This document shows positions 16,153 to 24,805 of a stretch of DNA of 64,000 nt, one piece after another. Each line of letters starts with the position of its first letter. Position 1 is the stretch's first letter. This stretch comes from Nocardia sp. alder85J. GTDB taxonomy: Bacteria; Actinomycetota; Actinomycetes; Mycobacteriales; Mycobacteriaceae. The DNA is taken from the NCBI RefSeq assembly GCF_020176955.2, contig NZ_JAIUCZ020000004.1:372001-436000 (forward strand), written 5' to 3'. The position numbers were made by a program, and so were the translations under genes. The notes beneath the pieces are model-generated. The model saw nothing but the letters and a program-made list of their open reading frames with translations, did not search any database and was not told where the DNA came from.

Positions 16153-17768
16153 GGATGGCTCCTCTCGAGTTCTTCCAGGGTGCGGCGCAACACCTTTCCG
16201 GAGGCGCCGCGCGGCAGTTCGGTGACGACGATGATGTCGCGCGGCATCCGCGAGCGCGGCAGTTCGGAACTCAGCCGGGCGCGCACCGCCGCGAGGTCGA
16301 GATCGGCCGCGCCGTCGGCCACCAGATAGGCGCGCAGCCGCTGCCCGAAGTCGGCGTCGGCGACCGGCACCACGACCGCGTCGGCCACCCCCGGATGCCG
16401 TTGCAGCGCCAGCTCGACCTCCTCCGGGAAGACGTTCTCGCCGCCGGAGACGATCATGCCGTCGGACCGGCCGGTGACGTACAGCCGGCCGCGGTCGTCC
16501 AGCTGCCCGCGGTCGCCGGTGTCGAGGAACCCGTCGATCATCGCCCGGCTGCTGCCGTCGGTGTACGTCGTGACCTGTCCGGACGTGCGAACGAGGATGC
16601 GGCCGTTGGTGTTCGGCGGCAATGCGTGGCCGTCCGCGTCCGCGATGCGCACCGAGATCCCGAGCGCGGGCCGCCCCGCGCAGTCGGGCGCGTGCGCCAG
16701 ATCCGCCGGGGTGGCGATGCTGATGTAGGACGCCTCGGTGGAGCCGTACAGGTTGTGCAGCACCGGCCCGAATGCGCCGGAGATCTCCGCGACCAGTTCC
16801 GGAGCCAGCCGCGCCCCGCCGCTGCCGATGATCCGCAGCGCACCGAGATCCGCTGCGGTGAGCCGATCCCCGAGCGCGAGCATCCGGCGCACCATGGTCG
16901 GCACCGCGACGAACACGGTGCACCGCCGCGCCGCCAGCTCGTCGAGCGCGCGCTGCGCGTCGAAGCGTCGCTGCAACACCACCTCCGCGCCGAGCAGCAG
17001 CGCGATGGTGGTGACGATCAGCCCCCAGCCGTGGAAGACCGGCGCCGACAACAGGATTCGATCATCGCGCCGCAGCGGGATCCGCGACAGCAGCCCCGCG
17101 GGCAGCAGCAGCGGATTCGGCGATTCGCGCGGCGCCCCCTTCGGGGTGCCGCTGGAACCGCTGGTGAGGATCACCACGGTACCCAGCCGGTCCGGCCGGG
17201 GCAGCGGCCCCGCCGGGAACGCGGCGGCGAGCCGGGCCAGCGCATTCCCCGGCTCCGGCCCGGAATGCCAGGCACACCAGGTGATCCCGTCGAATCCGGC
17301 CAGCGCGGGCGCGAACTCGTCGTCGTACACGATGGCGTCCAGCTGTTCCCGCGCCGCCACCTCGTCGACCTGACGATGCCCGAAATCGGAGTTGAGCAGC
17401 ACCACCCGGGCCCCCACGGCCATGGCCGCGCACAGCGCCACCACCGCGTCGGCATGATTGCGGCACAGAATCCCGATACCCGGCTGCCCGCCGTCCGGCC
17501 GCGGCACGGTGGCGAACAACCGCGCGAATCGCTCGGTACGACTGCCGAATTCGCGATAGGTGAGAGTGCCGCGATCATCCCGGAAGGCGATCCGGTCACC
17601 GAACGCCGCGGCCGTCCCGGCGGGCAGCCCGCCGAGCGGCCCCCATCGCCGCGCCGCCCGGGCACTGGACAACGCGGCCTGCGGCGGCAGCGACAGCATG
17701 CCCGACCGCAGCAGCACGGCGAATGCGGCAGCGCCGGTACGCAATCGCGTGAGCGGAACAGAGGTCAC
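16149..17768 (-). CDS. AMP-dependent acyl-CoA synthetase (FadD-like)
   Basis: A 539-residue adenylate-forming enzyme that activates a carboxylic acid to its CoA thioester via acyl-AMP. The phosphate loop VVILTSGSSGTPKG lies near 200, the adenine motif NLYGSTEASY near 343, the ribose Asp in FLDTGDRGQLDDRGRLYVTG near 419, and the catalytic Lys in GASGKVLRRTLEEL near 526. The start is taken as GTG at 17768; no strong ribosome binding site is visible, so a nearby alternative is possible. It is the third enzyme of a P450-ALDH-ligase-SDR row and is likely to activate the acid made by the upstream ALDH. Confidence 0.92.
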   Translation of the reverse strand: MTSVPLTRLRTGAAAFAVLLRSGMLSLPPQAALSSARAARRWGPLGGLPAGTAAAFGDRIAFRDDRGTLTYREFGSRTERFARLFATVPRPDGGQPGIGILCRNHADAVVALCAAMAVGARVVLLNSDFGHRQVDEVAAREQLDAIVYDDEFAPALAGFDGITWCAWHSGPEPGNALARLAAAFPAGPLPRPDRLGTVVILTSGSSGTPKGAPRESPNPLLLPAGLLSRIPLRRDDRILLSAPVFHGWGLIVTTIALLLGAEVVLQRRFDAQRALDELAARRCTVFVAVPTMVRRMLALGDRLTAADLGALRIIGSGGARLAPELVAEISGAFGPVLHNLYGSTEASYISIATPADLAHAPDCAGRPALGISVRIADADGHALPPNTNGRILVRTSGQVTTYTDGSSRAMIDGFLDTGDRGQLDDRGRLYVTGRSDGMIVSGGENVFPEEVELALQRHPGVADAVVVPVADADFGQRLRAYLVADGAADLDLAAVRARLSSELPRSRMPRDIIVVTELPRGASGKVLRRTLEELERSHP

Positions 17769-17941
17769 CGGCGCACCGTCCCGGTCCCGGTTCGTGGGCT
17801 GCGCCGGCGGTTGCCCGGTGGTCCGGCAAGCGAGGTTCGTGGGTGAGATCCGGGAGAGCCGGGATGTCGGCTGATGGTCACTGATCGTCCTTCCGGGCGA
17901 TGCGGTTGTCGCGCGTACTGCGGGTGGGCCGGGGCACGGCG

Positions 17942-19510
17942 CTACGGGCGGGGCCACCGGGCGGCCAGCAGGCGCTGGGCGCGGGTGTAGGTATCGAAGA
18001 AGGTGTCGCGCAGGCGATCCGGGGTCGGGGTGGGGAAGCGCTGGGTGGCGACGGTCTGGGGTTCGGTGTAGCGGAGGATGCCCTCGCGGCCGTGGCGGCG
18101 GCCCAGGCCGCTGGTCCGCATGCCGCCCATGGGGGCGTCCACCGAGGCGATGGCGGACAGGTAGCCGTCGTTCACGTTCACCGCTCCGGCGACGATGCGG
18201 CGGGCGATATCGGTGCCGCGCACCGTGTCCCGGGTCCAGACGCTGGCGCTGAGGCCGTATTCGCCGGTGTTGGCGGCGGCGATCGCGGCGTCCTCGGAGG
18301 TGACCGGGTAGACCGAGACGACCGGGCCGAAGGTCTCCTCGGCGCACACCCGCATCGCGGGGGTGACACCGGTGAGCACGGTGGGTTCGTGGAAGTAGGG
18401 GCCGAGGTCCGGGCGGGCGTGGCCGCCCGCGACCACCCGGGCGCCCTGGTCGACGGCGTCGCGGATGTGCGCGACGGTGGTCTCCCACTGGGCCGCGGTG
18501 GTGAGCGAACCCATGTCGACGTCCCAGCCGTAGCCGGCGCCGAGCCGCATTCGTGCGGTGCGGGCGGCCAGTTCGGTGACGAAGCGGTCGAAGACCTTGT
18601 CGTGCACGTATATTCGCTCGATGCCGATGCACATCTGGCCGGCGCTGGCGAAGCAGGCCTGTACCGCGCCCCGCGCGGCGGCGGACAGATCGGCGTCGGC
18701 GCAGACGATCATCGCATTCTTGCCGCCGAGTTCCAGCGAGGCGCCGATCAACCGGTCCGCGCAGCGGCGGGCGATATCGCGGCCGGTGGCGGTGGAGCCG
18801 GTGAAGCACAGATAGTCGACCGCCTCGATCAGCGCCGGTCCGATCGTGGCGCCGGGTCCCGCGACGATCCGCCAGACATCCTGGGGGAGACCGGCCCTCG
18901 TGGCCAGCTCGCGGGCGGCGAGCAGGGTCCACGGGGCCTGCGAGTCGGCCTTGCTGAGGACCGCGTTCCCGGCCAGCAGGGCCGGGATCACATCGCCCAC
19001 GGCGAGAAACAGCGGGTAGTTCCAGGGGGCGATCACGCCGACCACGCCCTTGGGCCGGTAGCCCACCCGGGTGGTGACCACACCGGGCAGGACACTGCGC
19101 GCTCGTCGTTCGGCCAGGTGCTCGTGCGCGCGGCGGCCGTAGTACCGGGCCACCGACACCACGCCCTGCGCCTCGACCGCGGCGTGCACCCGCGCCTTGC
19201 CGGTCTCCCATTGCATGAGATCGCAGAGCAGGTCCTGGTGTTCCAGCAGTTGTGCGGCGAAGCGCAGCACGATGCGCTCGCGGTCGCGCACCGGCGTGGC
19301 CGCCCAGTCCGGTTGTGCGGCACGGGCGGCCGCGACCGTGCCGGCCAGACCGGTTGTGGTCGTACGCGGCAGGGGCGGCAGACTCGCGCCGGTGAACGGT
19401 GCGGTGGCGCTGCGCGGTTCGTCCGACGGCGGCAGGTGGGACCGCAACCGGTCCAGCAGGCCGGGGGTGATCGAGTCCGGCGGGGTCGCCGCCGCGGTGG
19501 TGGTGGTCAT
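17942..19510 (-). CDS. Aldehyde dehydrogenase (succinate-semialdehyde-dehydrogenase-like)
   Basis: A 522-residue NAD(P)-dependent aldehyde dehydrogenase. GVVGVIAPWNYPLFLAVGDV and CFTGSTATGRDIARRCADR form the cofactor site, the general base is in SLELGGKNAMIV (Glu near 259), and the nucleophile is in ASAGQMCIG (Cys near 292). ETFGPVVSVYPV and the C-terminal PMGGMRTSGLGRRHG are also typical. The ATG has GGGAG upstream and begins 26 bases after the P450 stop codon. Its place in the operon suggests it oxidises an aldehyde derived from the P450 substrate. The frame stays open far beyond the true start, as is usual at this GC content. Confidence 0.93.
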   Translation of the reverse strand: MTTTTAAATPPDSITPGLLDRLRSHLPPSDEPRSATAPFTGASLPPLPRTTTTGLAGTVAAARAAQPDWAATPVRDRERIVLRFAAQLLEHQDLLCDLMQWETGKARVHAAVEAQGVVSVARYYGRRAHEHLAERRARSVLPGVVTTRVGYRPKGVVGVIAPWNYPLFLAVGDVIPALLAGNAVLSKADSQAPWTLLAARELATRAGLPQDVWRIVAGPGATIGPALIEAVDYLCFTGSTATGRDIARRCADRLIGASLELGGKNAMIVCADADLSAAARGAVQACFASAGQMCIGIERIYVHDKVFDRFVTELAARTARMRLGAGYGWDVDMGSLTTAAQWETTVAHIRDAVDQGARVVAGGHARPDLGPYFHEPTVLTGVTPAMRVCAEETFGPVVSVYPVTSEDAAIAAANTGEYGLSASVWTRDTVRGTDIARRIVAGAVNVNDGYLSAIASVDAPMGGMRTSGLGRRHGREGILRYTEPQTVATQRFPTPTPDRLRDTFFDTYTRAQRLLAARWPRP

Positions 19511-19536
19511 GCTGTCTCCCAACGGTTCCGGCCCGG

Positions 19537-20982
19537 TCAGCTGATGGGCAGTTCGGCCGCGGCGGGCAGCCGCTCCAGCCGGACCGGCAGGCCGTCGGCG
19601 GGGACCGGGCCGGTGGCGATCTCCAGCGGTACCCGGTACCCGTCCGGCACGGTCCACCGGTAGCGCAGCAACATCTGGTGCAGCACCGACTTCACAGTCA
19701 TGCCACCGAAGTAGAGCCCGATGCACTTGTGCGCGCCGCCGCCGAAGGGCGCCCAGGCGAACCGGTGCCGCCCGGCGGCGTCGGCCTCGAACCGGCTCGG
19801 ATCCCAGCGATCCGGGTCCGGCCAGGCCCCCGACCGTCGCATCATCGGGTAGGAGGCCGCCGCGATCAGGGTGCCCGCGGGGATGTAGTGGCCGTTGATC
19901 TCGGTGTCGCGCAATGCCTCTCGCATCTGCTGGCTCACCGGCGAATACATCCGCAGCGTCTCCTTGAACGCCAGTTCCAGGCCGGGCAGCCGGTCCAGAT
20001 CCGGGTAGGTGAGGTGCACGGAGCCCAGCGCCTGCGATTCGGCCCGCAGCCGGTCCTGCCACTGCTGATCCCGGGCCAGGTGATACGCGAGCATGGACAG
20101 CGCGATGGTGCTGGTGTCGTGGGCGGCCATCAGCACGAAGATCATGTGGTCGACGATCTCGGTATCGGTGAAGGTGTGCCCCTCGGCGCTGGCGGTGTGG
20201 CACAGCACGCTGAACAGGTCGGCCCCGTCGCCGGATCGCTTGCGGGGCAGTTCGTTCCGGAAGAACTCCTGGAGCACCCGGCGGCCGCGCAGCCCGCGCG
20301 CCCACAGCCCGCCGGGGATGGGCGCGCGGACCAGCGCCTGGCCGCCGCGCACCGCGTCGATGAAGGCGTGTTCCAGCCGATCGGCCTGGCCGGGCCGCAG
20401 TCCGGAACCGACGAACACCTCGGTGGCGGTCTCCAGCAGCATCTTCTTGGCGGCGTCGAACAGCCGGAATTCGCCGCCCGGCTGCCAGGTCGAGAGCCGT
20501 TGCGCCACTGCGGGATCGATGATGTCGAGATAGCCGATGAGGCGGGGCCGGGTGAACGCCTGCTGCATGATCCGGCGGTGGTACAGGTGTTCCTCGAAGT
20601 CGCGCAACAGGATTCCGCCGTCGAAGAACGCGCCGATCAGGAAGTCCCAGCCTGCCTTCGCGGAGAAGACCTTGTCGCGGTCGAGCAGCACCTGTTCCAT
20701 CCCGGCCGCATCGCCGACCACGACCACGTCGCGGCCCATCGCGGTGCACCAGAACACCGGGCCGTAGCGGCGTTCGCCGCGCCGGAAGAAGCCCAGCGGG
20801 TCGTCGAGCAGTTGCAGGCTGGCGCCCAGATACGGGATGCCGCCGTCGCCGGGCACCGGCAGCAGTCCGCTGCCGGCCGGGGGAGCGGCCAGCGGCCGGG
20901 ATACCGCGGGGTAGCGGCCGGTCAGCGCGGCGGCCCCGCTGCGCGCCAGCCGGGCGGCCTGCTTCCAGGTCGATGCGTTCAC
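19537..20982 (-). CDS. Cytochrome P450
   Basis: A 481-residue heme monooxygenase. The I-helix oxygen-activation motif MAAHDTSTIALSML lies near 280, the K-helix ExxR in FKETLRMYSPV near 339, and the heme loop FGGGAHKCIGLYFGG with the Cys ligand near 422. The N-terminus carries a short Ala/Pro-rich extension before the catalytic domain. The GTG start at 20982 is preceded by AGGAG. It is first in a four-gene minus-strand operon and is divergent from a TetR gene across a region with two operators. A 3Fe-4S ferredoxin gene on the other strand is its probable electron donor; no ferredoxin reductase is present locally. Confidence 0.95.
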   Translation of the reverse strand: MNASTWKQAARLARSGAAALTGRYPAVSRPLAAPPAGSGLLPVPGDGGIPYLGASLQLLDDPLGFFRRGERRYGPVFWCTAMGRDVVVVGDAAGMEQVLLDRDKVFSAKAGWDFLIGAFFDGGILLRDFEEHLYHRRIMQQAFTRPRLIGYLDIIDPAVAQRLSTWQPGGEFRLFDAAKKMLLETATEVFVGSGLRPGQADRLEHAFIDAVRGGQALVRAPIPGGLWARGLRGRRVLQEFFRNELPRKRSGDGADLFSVLCHTASAEGHTFTDTEIVDHMIFVLMAAHDTSTIALSMLAYHLARDQQWQDRLRAESQALGSVHLTYPDLDRLPGLELAFKETLRMYSPVSQQMREALRDTEINGHYIPAGTLIAAASYPMMRRSGAWPDPDRWDPSRFEADAAGRHRFAWAPFGGGAHKCIGLYFGGMTVKSVLHQMLLRYRWTVPDGYRVPLEIATGPVPADGLPVRLERLPAAAELPIS

Positions 20983-21074
20983 GGCCGAGTCTCCTGATTC
21001 GTGGTTCGGCGGTCGCGGCCGCCCGAATACCCCAGGGGCGCAGCCGTCGCCGATGCGCGGTACCACCGTCCATC

Positions 21075-21122
21075 TGACAGTGATGTCTGTCGAAAACGTA
21101 GATCTGACAGGATTGTCTGTCA
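21075..21122. promoter_or_regulatory. Paired TetR-type operators between P450 and tetR
   Basis: Two 18-base inverted repeats of the form TGACAG-N6-CTGTCA: site 1 at 21075-21092 (one mismatch, final G) and site 2 at 21105-21122 (perfect). Their centres are 30 bases apart, close to three helical turns, so two dimers would sit on the same face. Site 2 ends eleven bases before the tetR start, and both lie upstream of the P450 start. The expected reading is repression of both directions by the adjacent TetR protein. Confidence 0.85.
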
Positions 21123-21132
21123 AGATGGGGGA

Positions 21133-21762
21133 ATGGCACGAGTTACACGTAACTACGGTGGCCTGAGCGCCGAGCAGCGCCGCGGCGAGCGCCGCGCGCG
21201 GATTCTGGACGCCGGGCTGGACGTCGTCGGCCGCGACGGGATGTCGGCGATGACCATGACGGCCGTGTGCGGGGCCGCCGGTCTCACCGAGCGGTACTTC
21301 TACGAGAGTTTCGCCAATCTCGACGCCCTGCGGCGTGCGGTCGTCGACGAGCTGCTGGCGGAGGTCACCGGCGTCATCATGGCCGCGCTGACCACCGAGC
21401 CGCCGCAGCTGCGGGTCCGCTGCAAGGCCGCGGCGACCGCGATGTTCGAGGTGCTGGCGGCCGACCCGCGCAAGGCCCGGACCTTCCGGGAGGCGAGTTC
21501 GCGGGAGGATCTGCAACAACTGCGCGACACCGTGTTGCAGGGTTTCGCGGCGGTGCTGGCCGAGCAGATGGCGGAGCTGGCCGGGCTCGGTGATCCGCGG
21601 TTGCGGCCGCGGCTGATCGCGGCGACGACGATGCTGGTCGGCGGCCTGGCGGAGACCATCTCGGCCTATCTCGGCGGCAGCCTGCCGGTGCCGCCGGAGG
21701 TGTTCATCGACACCGCCGCGCAGCTCTGCGTCGATGCCGCGACCGGACTCGGCGGGCTCTGA
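21133..21762 (+). CDS. TetR-family repressor
   Basis: A 209-residue TetR regulator. The N-terminal HTH runs RILDAGLDVVGRDGMSAMTM, then VCGAAGLTERYFYESFANLD (about 20-65). The ligand domain is helical and includes LLAEVTGVIMAAL and TMLVGGLAETISAYL. The ATG at 21133 is chosen because a GGGGG stretch precedes it and the operator sites lie just upstream; the frame extends 44 codons further but through the operators. It is divergent from the P450 operon and followed by ferredoxin and MpaB genes, so it probably controls the whole oxidation cluster in response to a pathway substrate. Confidence 0.93.
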   Translation: MARVTRNYGGLSAEQRRGERRARILDAGLDVVGRDGMSAMTMTAVCGAAGLTERYFYESFANLDALRRAVVDELLAEVTGVIMAALTTEPPQLRVRCKAAATAMFEVLAADPRKARTFREASSREDLQQLRDTVLQGFAAVLAEQMAELAGLGDPRLRPRLIAATTMLVGGLAETISAYLGGSLPVPPEVFIDTAAQLCVDAATGLGGL

Positions 21763-21772
21763 ACGCGGTGGT

Positions 21773-21796
21773 GGCGCCGTCGAATTCGACGGCGCC
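21773..21796. terminator. 24-bp perfect palindrome after tetR
   Basis: GGCGCCGTCGAA followed at once by its complement, 10 bases past the tetR stop and 26 before the ferredoxin start. It could end the tetR transcript, act as an attenuator for the ferredoxin gene, or be a protein site. No T-tract follows. Confidence 0.5.
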
Positions 21797-21822
21797 GGAA
21801 ACGAATACAGCGAGGAGAACGT

Positions 21823-22014
21823 ATGCGGCTGATCGCCGATCACGAGGTGTGCGAGGGGCACGGCATGTGCCTGTCGCTGATTCCGGATCTGGTCACCCTG
21901 GGTGACGACGGCCGGGCGGCGGTGACCGCCGGGGTGCCCGCGGCGGCCGAGGCCGAGGCGCGGCTGGCTGTCGACAGCTGTCCGGTCCAGGCATTGCGGC
22001 TGGTCGGGGCGTGA
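21823..22014 (+). CDS. 3Fe-4S ferredoxin
   Basis: A 63-residue ferredoxin of the kind that serves actinobacterial P450s. The first cysteines are in EVCEGHGMCLSL, with His in the position usually held by the fourth cluster ligand, and the last is in SCPVQAL, so a 3Fe-4S cluster is expected. AGGAGAACGT directly precedes the ATG. It lies between tetR and the MpaB gene and opposite the P450 operon, so its natural partner is almost certainly that P450. Confidence 0.93.
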   Translation: MRLIADHEVCEGHGMCLSLIPDLVTLGDDGRAAVTAGVPAAAEAEARLAVDSCPVQALRLVGA

Positions 22015-22049
22015 ACGGGGCTCGACTTGCGTCACGGCACGGTCCTTGA

Positions 22050-22094
22050 AACAATGATAGAAATATCGTTACATTCTTTCACCACATTCTTTCA
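22050..22094. promoter_or_regulatory. AT-rich control region of the MpaB-type gene
   Basis: AATGAT-N6-ATCGTT (22053-22070, one mismatch) is an imperfect palindrome, followed by an 11-base direct repeat ACATTCTTTCA at 22071-22081 and 22084-22094. The stretch is far more AT-rich than its surroundings and ends just before the ribosome binding site of the gene starting at 22111. Probable promoter and regulator sites, separate from the upstream TetR operators. Confidence 0.5.
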
Positions 22095-22110
22095 TCGAGG
22101 AGTGCAGGGC

Positions 22111-23040
22111 ATGGCGGGATTCGATGCGACCGGATTCGACACCGGAATCCGGGAGGCCGTGCCGATGCCGGTCGACGACGAGATTCCCGACGGCGACTCG
22201 CCACTGGGGCCGGGGTCGCTGGTGTGGAAGTTCTACGGGGACGTGCGCGGCACCCTCGGCTTCCAGCGGGTCGCGGGCACCGAGAACTGCATCGAACAGC
22301 TGGGCAAGGCGGTCGAGGACCATTCCGTGGTGTTCACCGACACCCTCGGCCGGGCCCGCCGCAGCGCCAAGGCCATCATGCAGACCGTGTACTCGGAGAA
22401 CCCCTACGAGTGGGGCCGGCGGGTGCGTGACTTCCACCGCGACATCAAGGGCACCGTCGACAGCGACGGCTCGCGCTACCACGCCCTGAATCCGGAGCTG
22501 TTCTATTGGGGCCACGCCACTTTCGTGGATCAGGTCATCTACACCACGGATACCTTCATCCGCCGGCTGTCCTACGACGAGAAGGTGCGGATCTTCGAGG
22601 AGAGCAAGGCGTGGTACCGGCTCTACGGCGTGAGCACCCGCAGCGAACCCCAGACCTACGAGGAGTTCCTCGCCTACTGGGACGCCATGCTGGACCGCTT
22701 CGTGCCGACCCGGTCCGTCCGCTACGGCACCGGCTATCTGCGCCGGGGACTCCCGGGACCGCGGCGTATCCCGGCGCCCGTCTGGGCCGTGTTGTCCGCG
22801 CCGCTGAACGCCTTCCTGCGGCTGGTGGTCGTGGGCACGCTGCCGCCGCAGATGCGCGCGGTGTGCGATCTGGACTGGGACACCAAGCGGGAGAAGCGTT
22901 TCCAGCGCTTCGCCGCCGGAATGCGAGCCCTGAACCCGGTGTTCAACCGGCTGCCGGTGGACAAGCTGTACGTGAAGTGGGCCGCCGAGGCGTGGGAGCG
23001 CAGCGGGGTGGACCCGCGCCGGGTGTGCAACGGGAAGTAG
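22111..23040 (+). CDS. MpaB/rubber-oxygenase-family protein (DUF2236)
   Basis: A 309-residue protein of the DUF2236 family, which contains the latex-clearing protein Lcp and fungal MpaB, heme-containing oxygenases that cleave carbon chains. Visible landmarks are SLVWKFYGDVRGTLGF, ARRSAKAIMQTVY, YHALNPELFYWGHATFVDQV with a conserved His near 135, and FLAYWDAMLDRFVPT. The ATG at 22111 has AGGAG eight bases upstream; the frame is open earlier but through an AT-rich promoter. No signal peptide is seen, so it is probably cytoplasmic. With the neighbouring P450 and acyl-CoA-forming enzymes it suggests oxidation of a hydrophobic chain, but the substrate is unknown. Confidence 0.88.
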   Translation: MAGFDATGFDTGIREAVPMPVDDEIPDGDSPLGPGSLVWKFYGDVRGTLGFQRVAGTENCIEQLGKAVEDHSVVFTDTLGRARRSAKAIMQTVYSENPYEWGRRVRDFHRDIKGTVDSDGSRYHALNPELFYWGHATFVDQVIYTTDTFIRRLSYDEKVRIFEESKAWYRLYGVSTRSEPQTYEEFLAYWDAMLDRFVPTRSVRYGTGYLRRGLPGPRRIPAPVWAVLSAPLNAFLRLVVVGTLPPQMRAVCDLDWDTKREKRFQRFAAGMRALNPVFNRLPVDKLYVKWAAEAWERSGVDPRRVCNGK

Positions 23041-23099
23041 CGGCTCGGGGGCCGGCGGGTGCGAGCGCGGGAAATCGACTCCCCCAGCGGGGCGGGGGC

Positions 23100-23897
23100 T
23101 CAGCGCAGTGCGGCGCGGCCCCGGACGCGGCCCAGGACCAGCAGCGCTACCAGCGTGACCGCGACCAGCACGGTGGTGTCGGCGGCGGCGTCGAACACGT
23201 CGCCGCGGTCGGTGGCGGCGAAGATGGTGACCGGCAACGTCTTCCAGGTCGCCGGGTACACCATCACGGTGGCCCCGAGCTCACCCATCGACAGTGCGAT
23301 CGCCAGGCCCGCCGCCGCACCCAGGGCGGGCAGCAGCAGCGGCAGCGTGATCCGGGTCAGCACCCGCAGCGGCCCGGCGCCCAGTGACTGCGCGGCCTGC
23401 CGATAGGCCGGGTCCAGCCGGTCCAGCGCCGCGGCGACGCCGCTGTAGGAGTAGGCCAGCACCAGGACCGTATGGACCACGATGACAATCCATTTGGTGC
23501 CGCCCAGCAGGATCGGCTGCTGGTTGAACACGATCAGCACGCCGAGCCCGATCGCCACCGACGGCACCGCGACCGGCAGATGGAACACCGCGTCGGTGCC
23601 GCGCCGCCACCACCGCGGCGTCTCGCGCACGGCGAGCGCCGCCCAGGTGCCCAGCACCAGCGCGACGGCTCCGGCCAGCAGCGCCGTCTGGAGGCTCACC
23701 GACAGGCTCGCGGCCTCCTCCCCGGCCAGCGCGTGGTGAAAGTTGGTGAATCCCAGCCGCGACGGCAGCGGACCGGTCCACCGGCCCGCCAGCGCGGCGG
23801 CCACCACGGTGGCGATCGGTGCGGCGAACACCACGAGCACCACCAGCGCGAACACCGTCAGGATCACCGCGCGACCGCGGCCGGTCCACACCAGCAT
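23100..23897 (-). CDS. ABC transporter permease, aminoethylphosphonate type (second permease)
   Basis: A 265-residue inner-membrane permease with about six helices and the EAA loop TYPE (YRQAAQSLGAGPLRVLTRIT, then LPLLLPALGAAAGLAIALSM) that docks the ATPase. AGGAGG is well placed before the ATG at 23897, two bases after the stop of the first permease. It is last in the row substrate-binding protein, ATPase, permease, permease. The sequence and its neighbours (phosphonatase-like HAD, FAD oxidoreductase, GntR) match the 2-aminoethylphosphonate uptake systems, so it probably imports that or a related phosphonate. Confidence 0.85.
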   Translation of the reverse strand: MLVWTGRGRAVILTVFALVVLVVFAAPIATVVAAALAGRWTGPLPSRLGFTNFHHALAGEEAASLSVSLQTALLAGAVALVLGTWAALAVRETPRWWRRGTDAVFHLPVAVPSVAIGLGVLIVFNQQPILLGGTKWIVIVVHTVLVLAYSYSGVAAALDRLDPAYRQAAQSLGAGPLRVLTRITLPLLLPALGAAAGLAIALSMGELGATVMVYPATWKTLPVTIFAATDRGDVFDAAADTTVLVAVTLVALLVLGRVRGRAALR

Positions 23898-23899
23898 GT

Positions 23900-24805
23900 T
23901 CAGACCTCCTGTGCCCGGCGGGTTCCGGTGAACCACGCGAACAGCACCCGATACCCGGCGTAGAGGGTCAGCGACAACACCACCTGCACCGACGCCAGCA
24001 CCGCCGCACCCGGCAGGTCGAAGGTCACGATGCCGCGGGTGTAGATCAACGCGGGCAGCGTGAGCACCCCCTTGGCGCCGGTGAACAGCACGATGCCGAA
24101 TTCGTTGAGCGTCAACAGCAGTACCAGGCTGCCACCGGCCGCCAGTGCGGGCCCCGCCTCCGGCAGCACCACCTGCCGCAGCACCCGCCACGGCGACCCG
24201 CCCAGGCTCGCCGCCACTTCCAGCTGCTCCCGCGGCAACTGCGCGAACGCGGCCAGCAGCGGCCGCACCACGAACGGGGTGAAGTAGGTGATCTCGGCCA
24301 GCGCCACCCCGGTCGGCGTGGTGAGGAAATGCACTGCCGGGGCATGATTCCCGCCGATCTTCGCCAGCAGCGCGTTGACCGCCCCGGCGGTGCCGTACAG
24401 GAAGGTGAACGCCAGCGTGATCAGGAACGACGGCAGCGTCAGCACGGTATCGATCAACCGCCCGACCACCGCCGATCCGGGAAACGGCACGAAGGCCGGC
24501 ACCACCGCCAGGAAGGTCCCGAGCACCAGACAGCCCGCGGTCGCGCACGCGGCGATGGACACGGTGTGCCACAACGCATCCCGGAACGCCTGCGACCCCA
24601 GCACCCGCGACCACACCGCCGTCCCGCGACCGTGCGGGGTCACCGTCGACTCGGTCAGCACCCGCACGATCGGGTACACGGCGATCACCAGCACCACGAG
24701 CAGGGGCGGCAGCGACCACAGCACGGGCCGCCACCACGACCGCGCGGCCGGATTCTCCGTATCCTCCTCGCCGACCGGCGGTTCCAGCACTGTCGATACG
24801 CTCAT
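23900..24805 (-). CDS. ABC transporter permease, aminoethylphosphonate type (first permease)
   Basis: A 301-residue permease. After a short polar N-terminus the first helix lies at PVLWSLPPLLVVLVIAVYPI. LIDTVLTLPSFLITLAFTFL and FVVRPLLAAFAQLPREQL follow, with the EAA-type loop VAASLGGSPWRVLRQVVLPE. The ATG at 24805 has GGAGG eight bases before it. Overlap and spacing show it is co-transcribed with the second permease. It is separated from the ATPase gene by 463 bases with strong hairpins and no convincing gene, which is unusual inside such an operon. Confidence 0.85.
   Translation of the reverse strand: MSVSTVLEPPVGEEDTENPAARSWWRPVLWSLPPLLVVLVIAVYPIVRVLTESTVTPHGRGTAVWSRVLGSQAFRDALWHTVSIAACATAGCLVLGTFLAVVPAFVPFPGSAVVGRLIDTVLTLPSFLITLAFTFLYGTAGAVNALLAKIGGNHAPAVHFLTTPTGVALAEITYFTPFVVRPLLAAFAQLPREQLEVAASLGGSPWRVLRQVVLPEAGPALAAGGSLVLLLTLNEFGIVLFTGAKGVLTLPALIYTRGIVTFDLPGAAVLASVQVVLSLTLYAGYRVLFAWFTGTRRAQEV

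Noticed and set aside
16149..19211. Single 1020-codon frame covering ligase and part of the ALDH
   Set aside because: The upstream part is an off-frame shadow of the ALDH gene; ligase homology begins near 17768.
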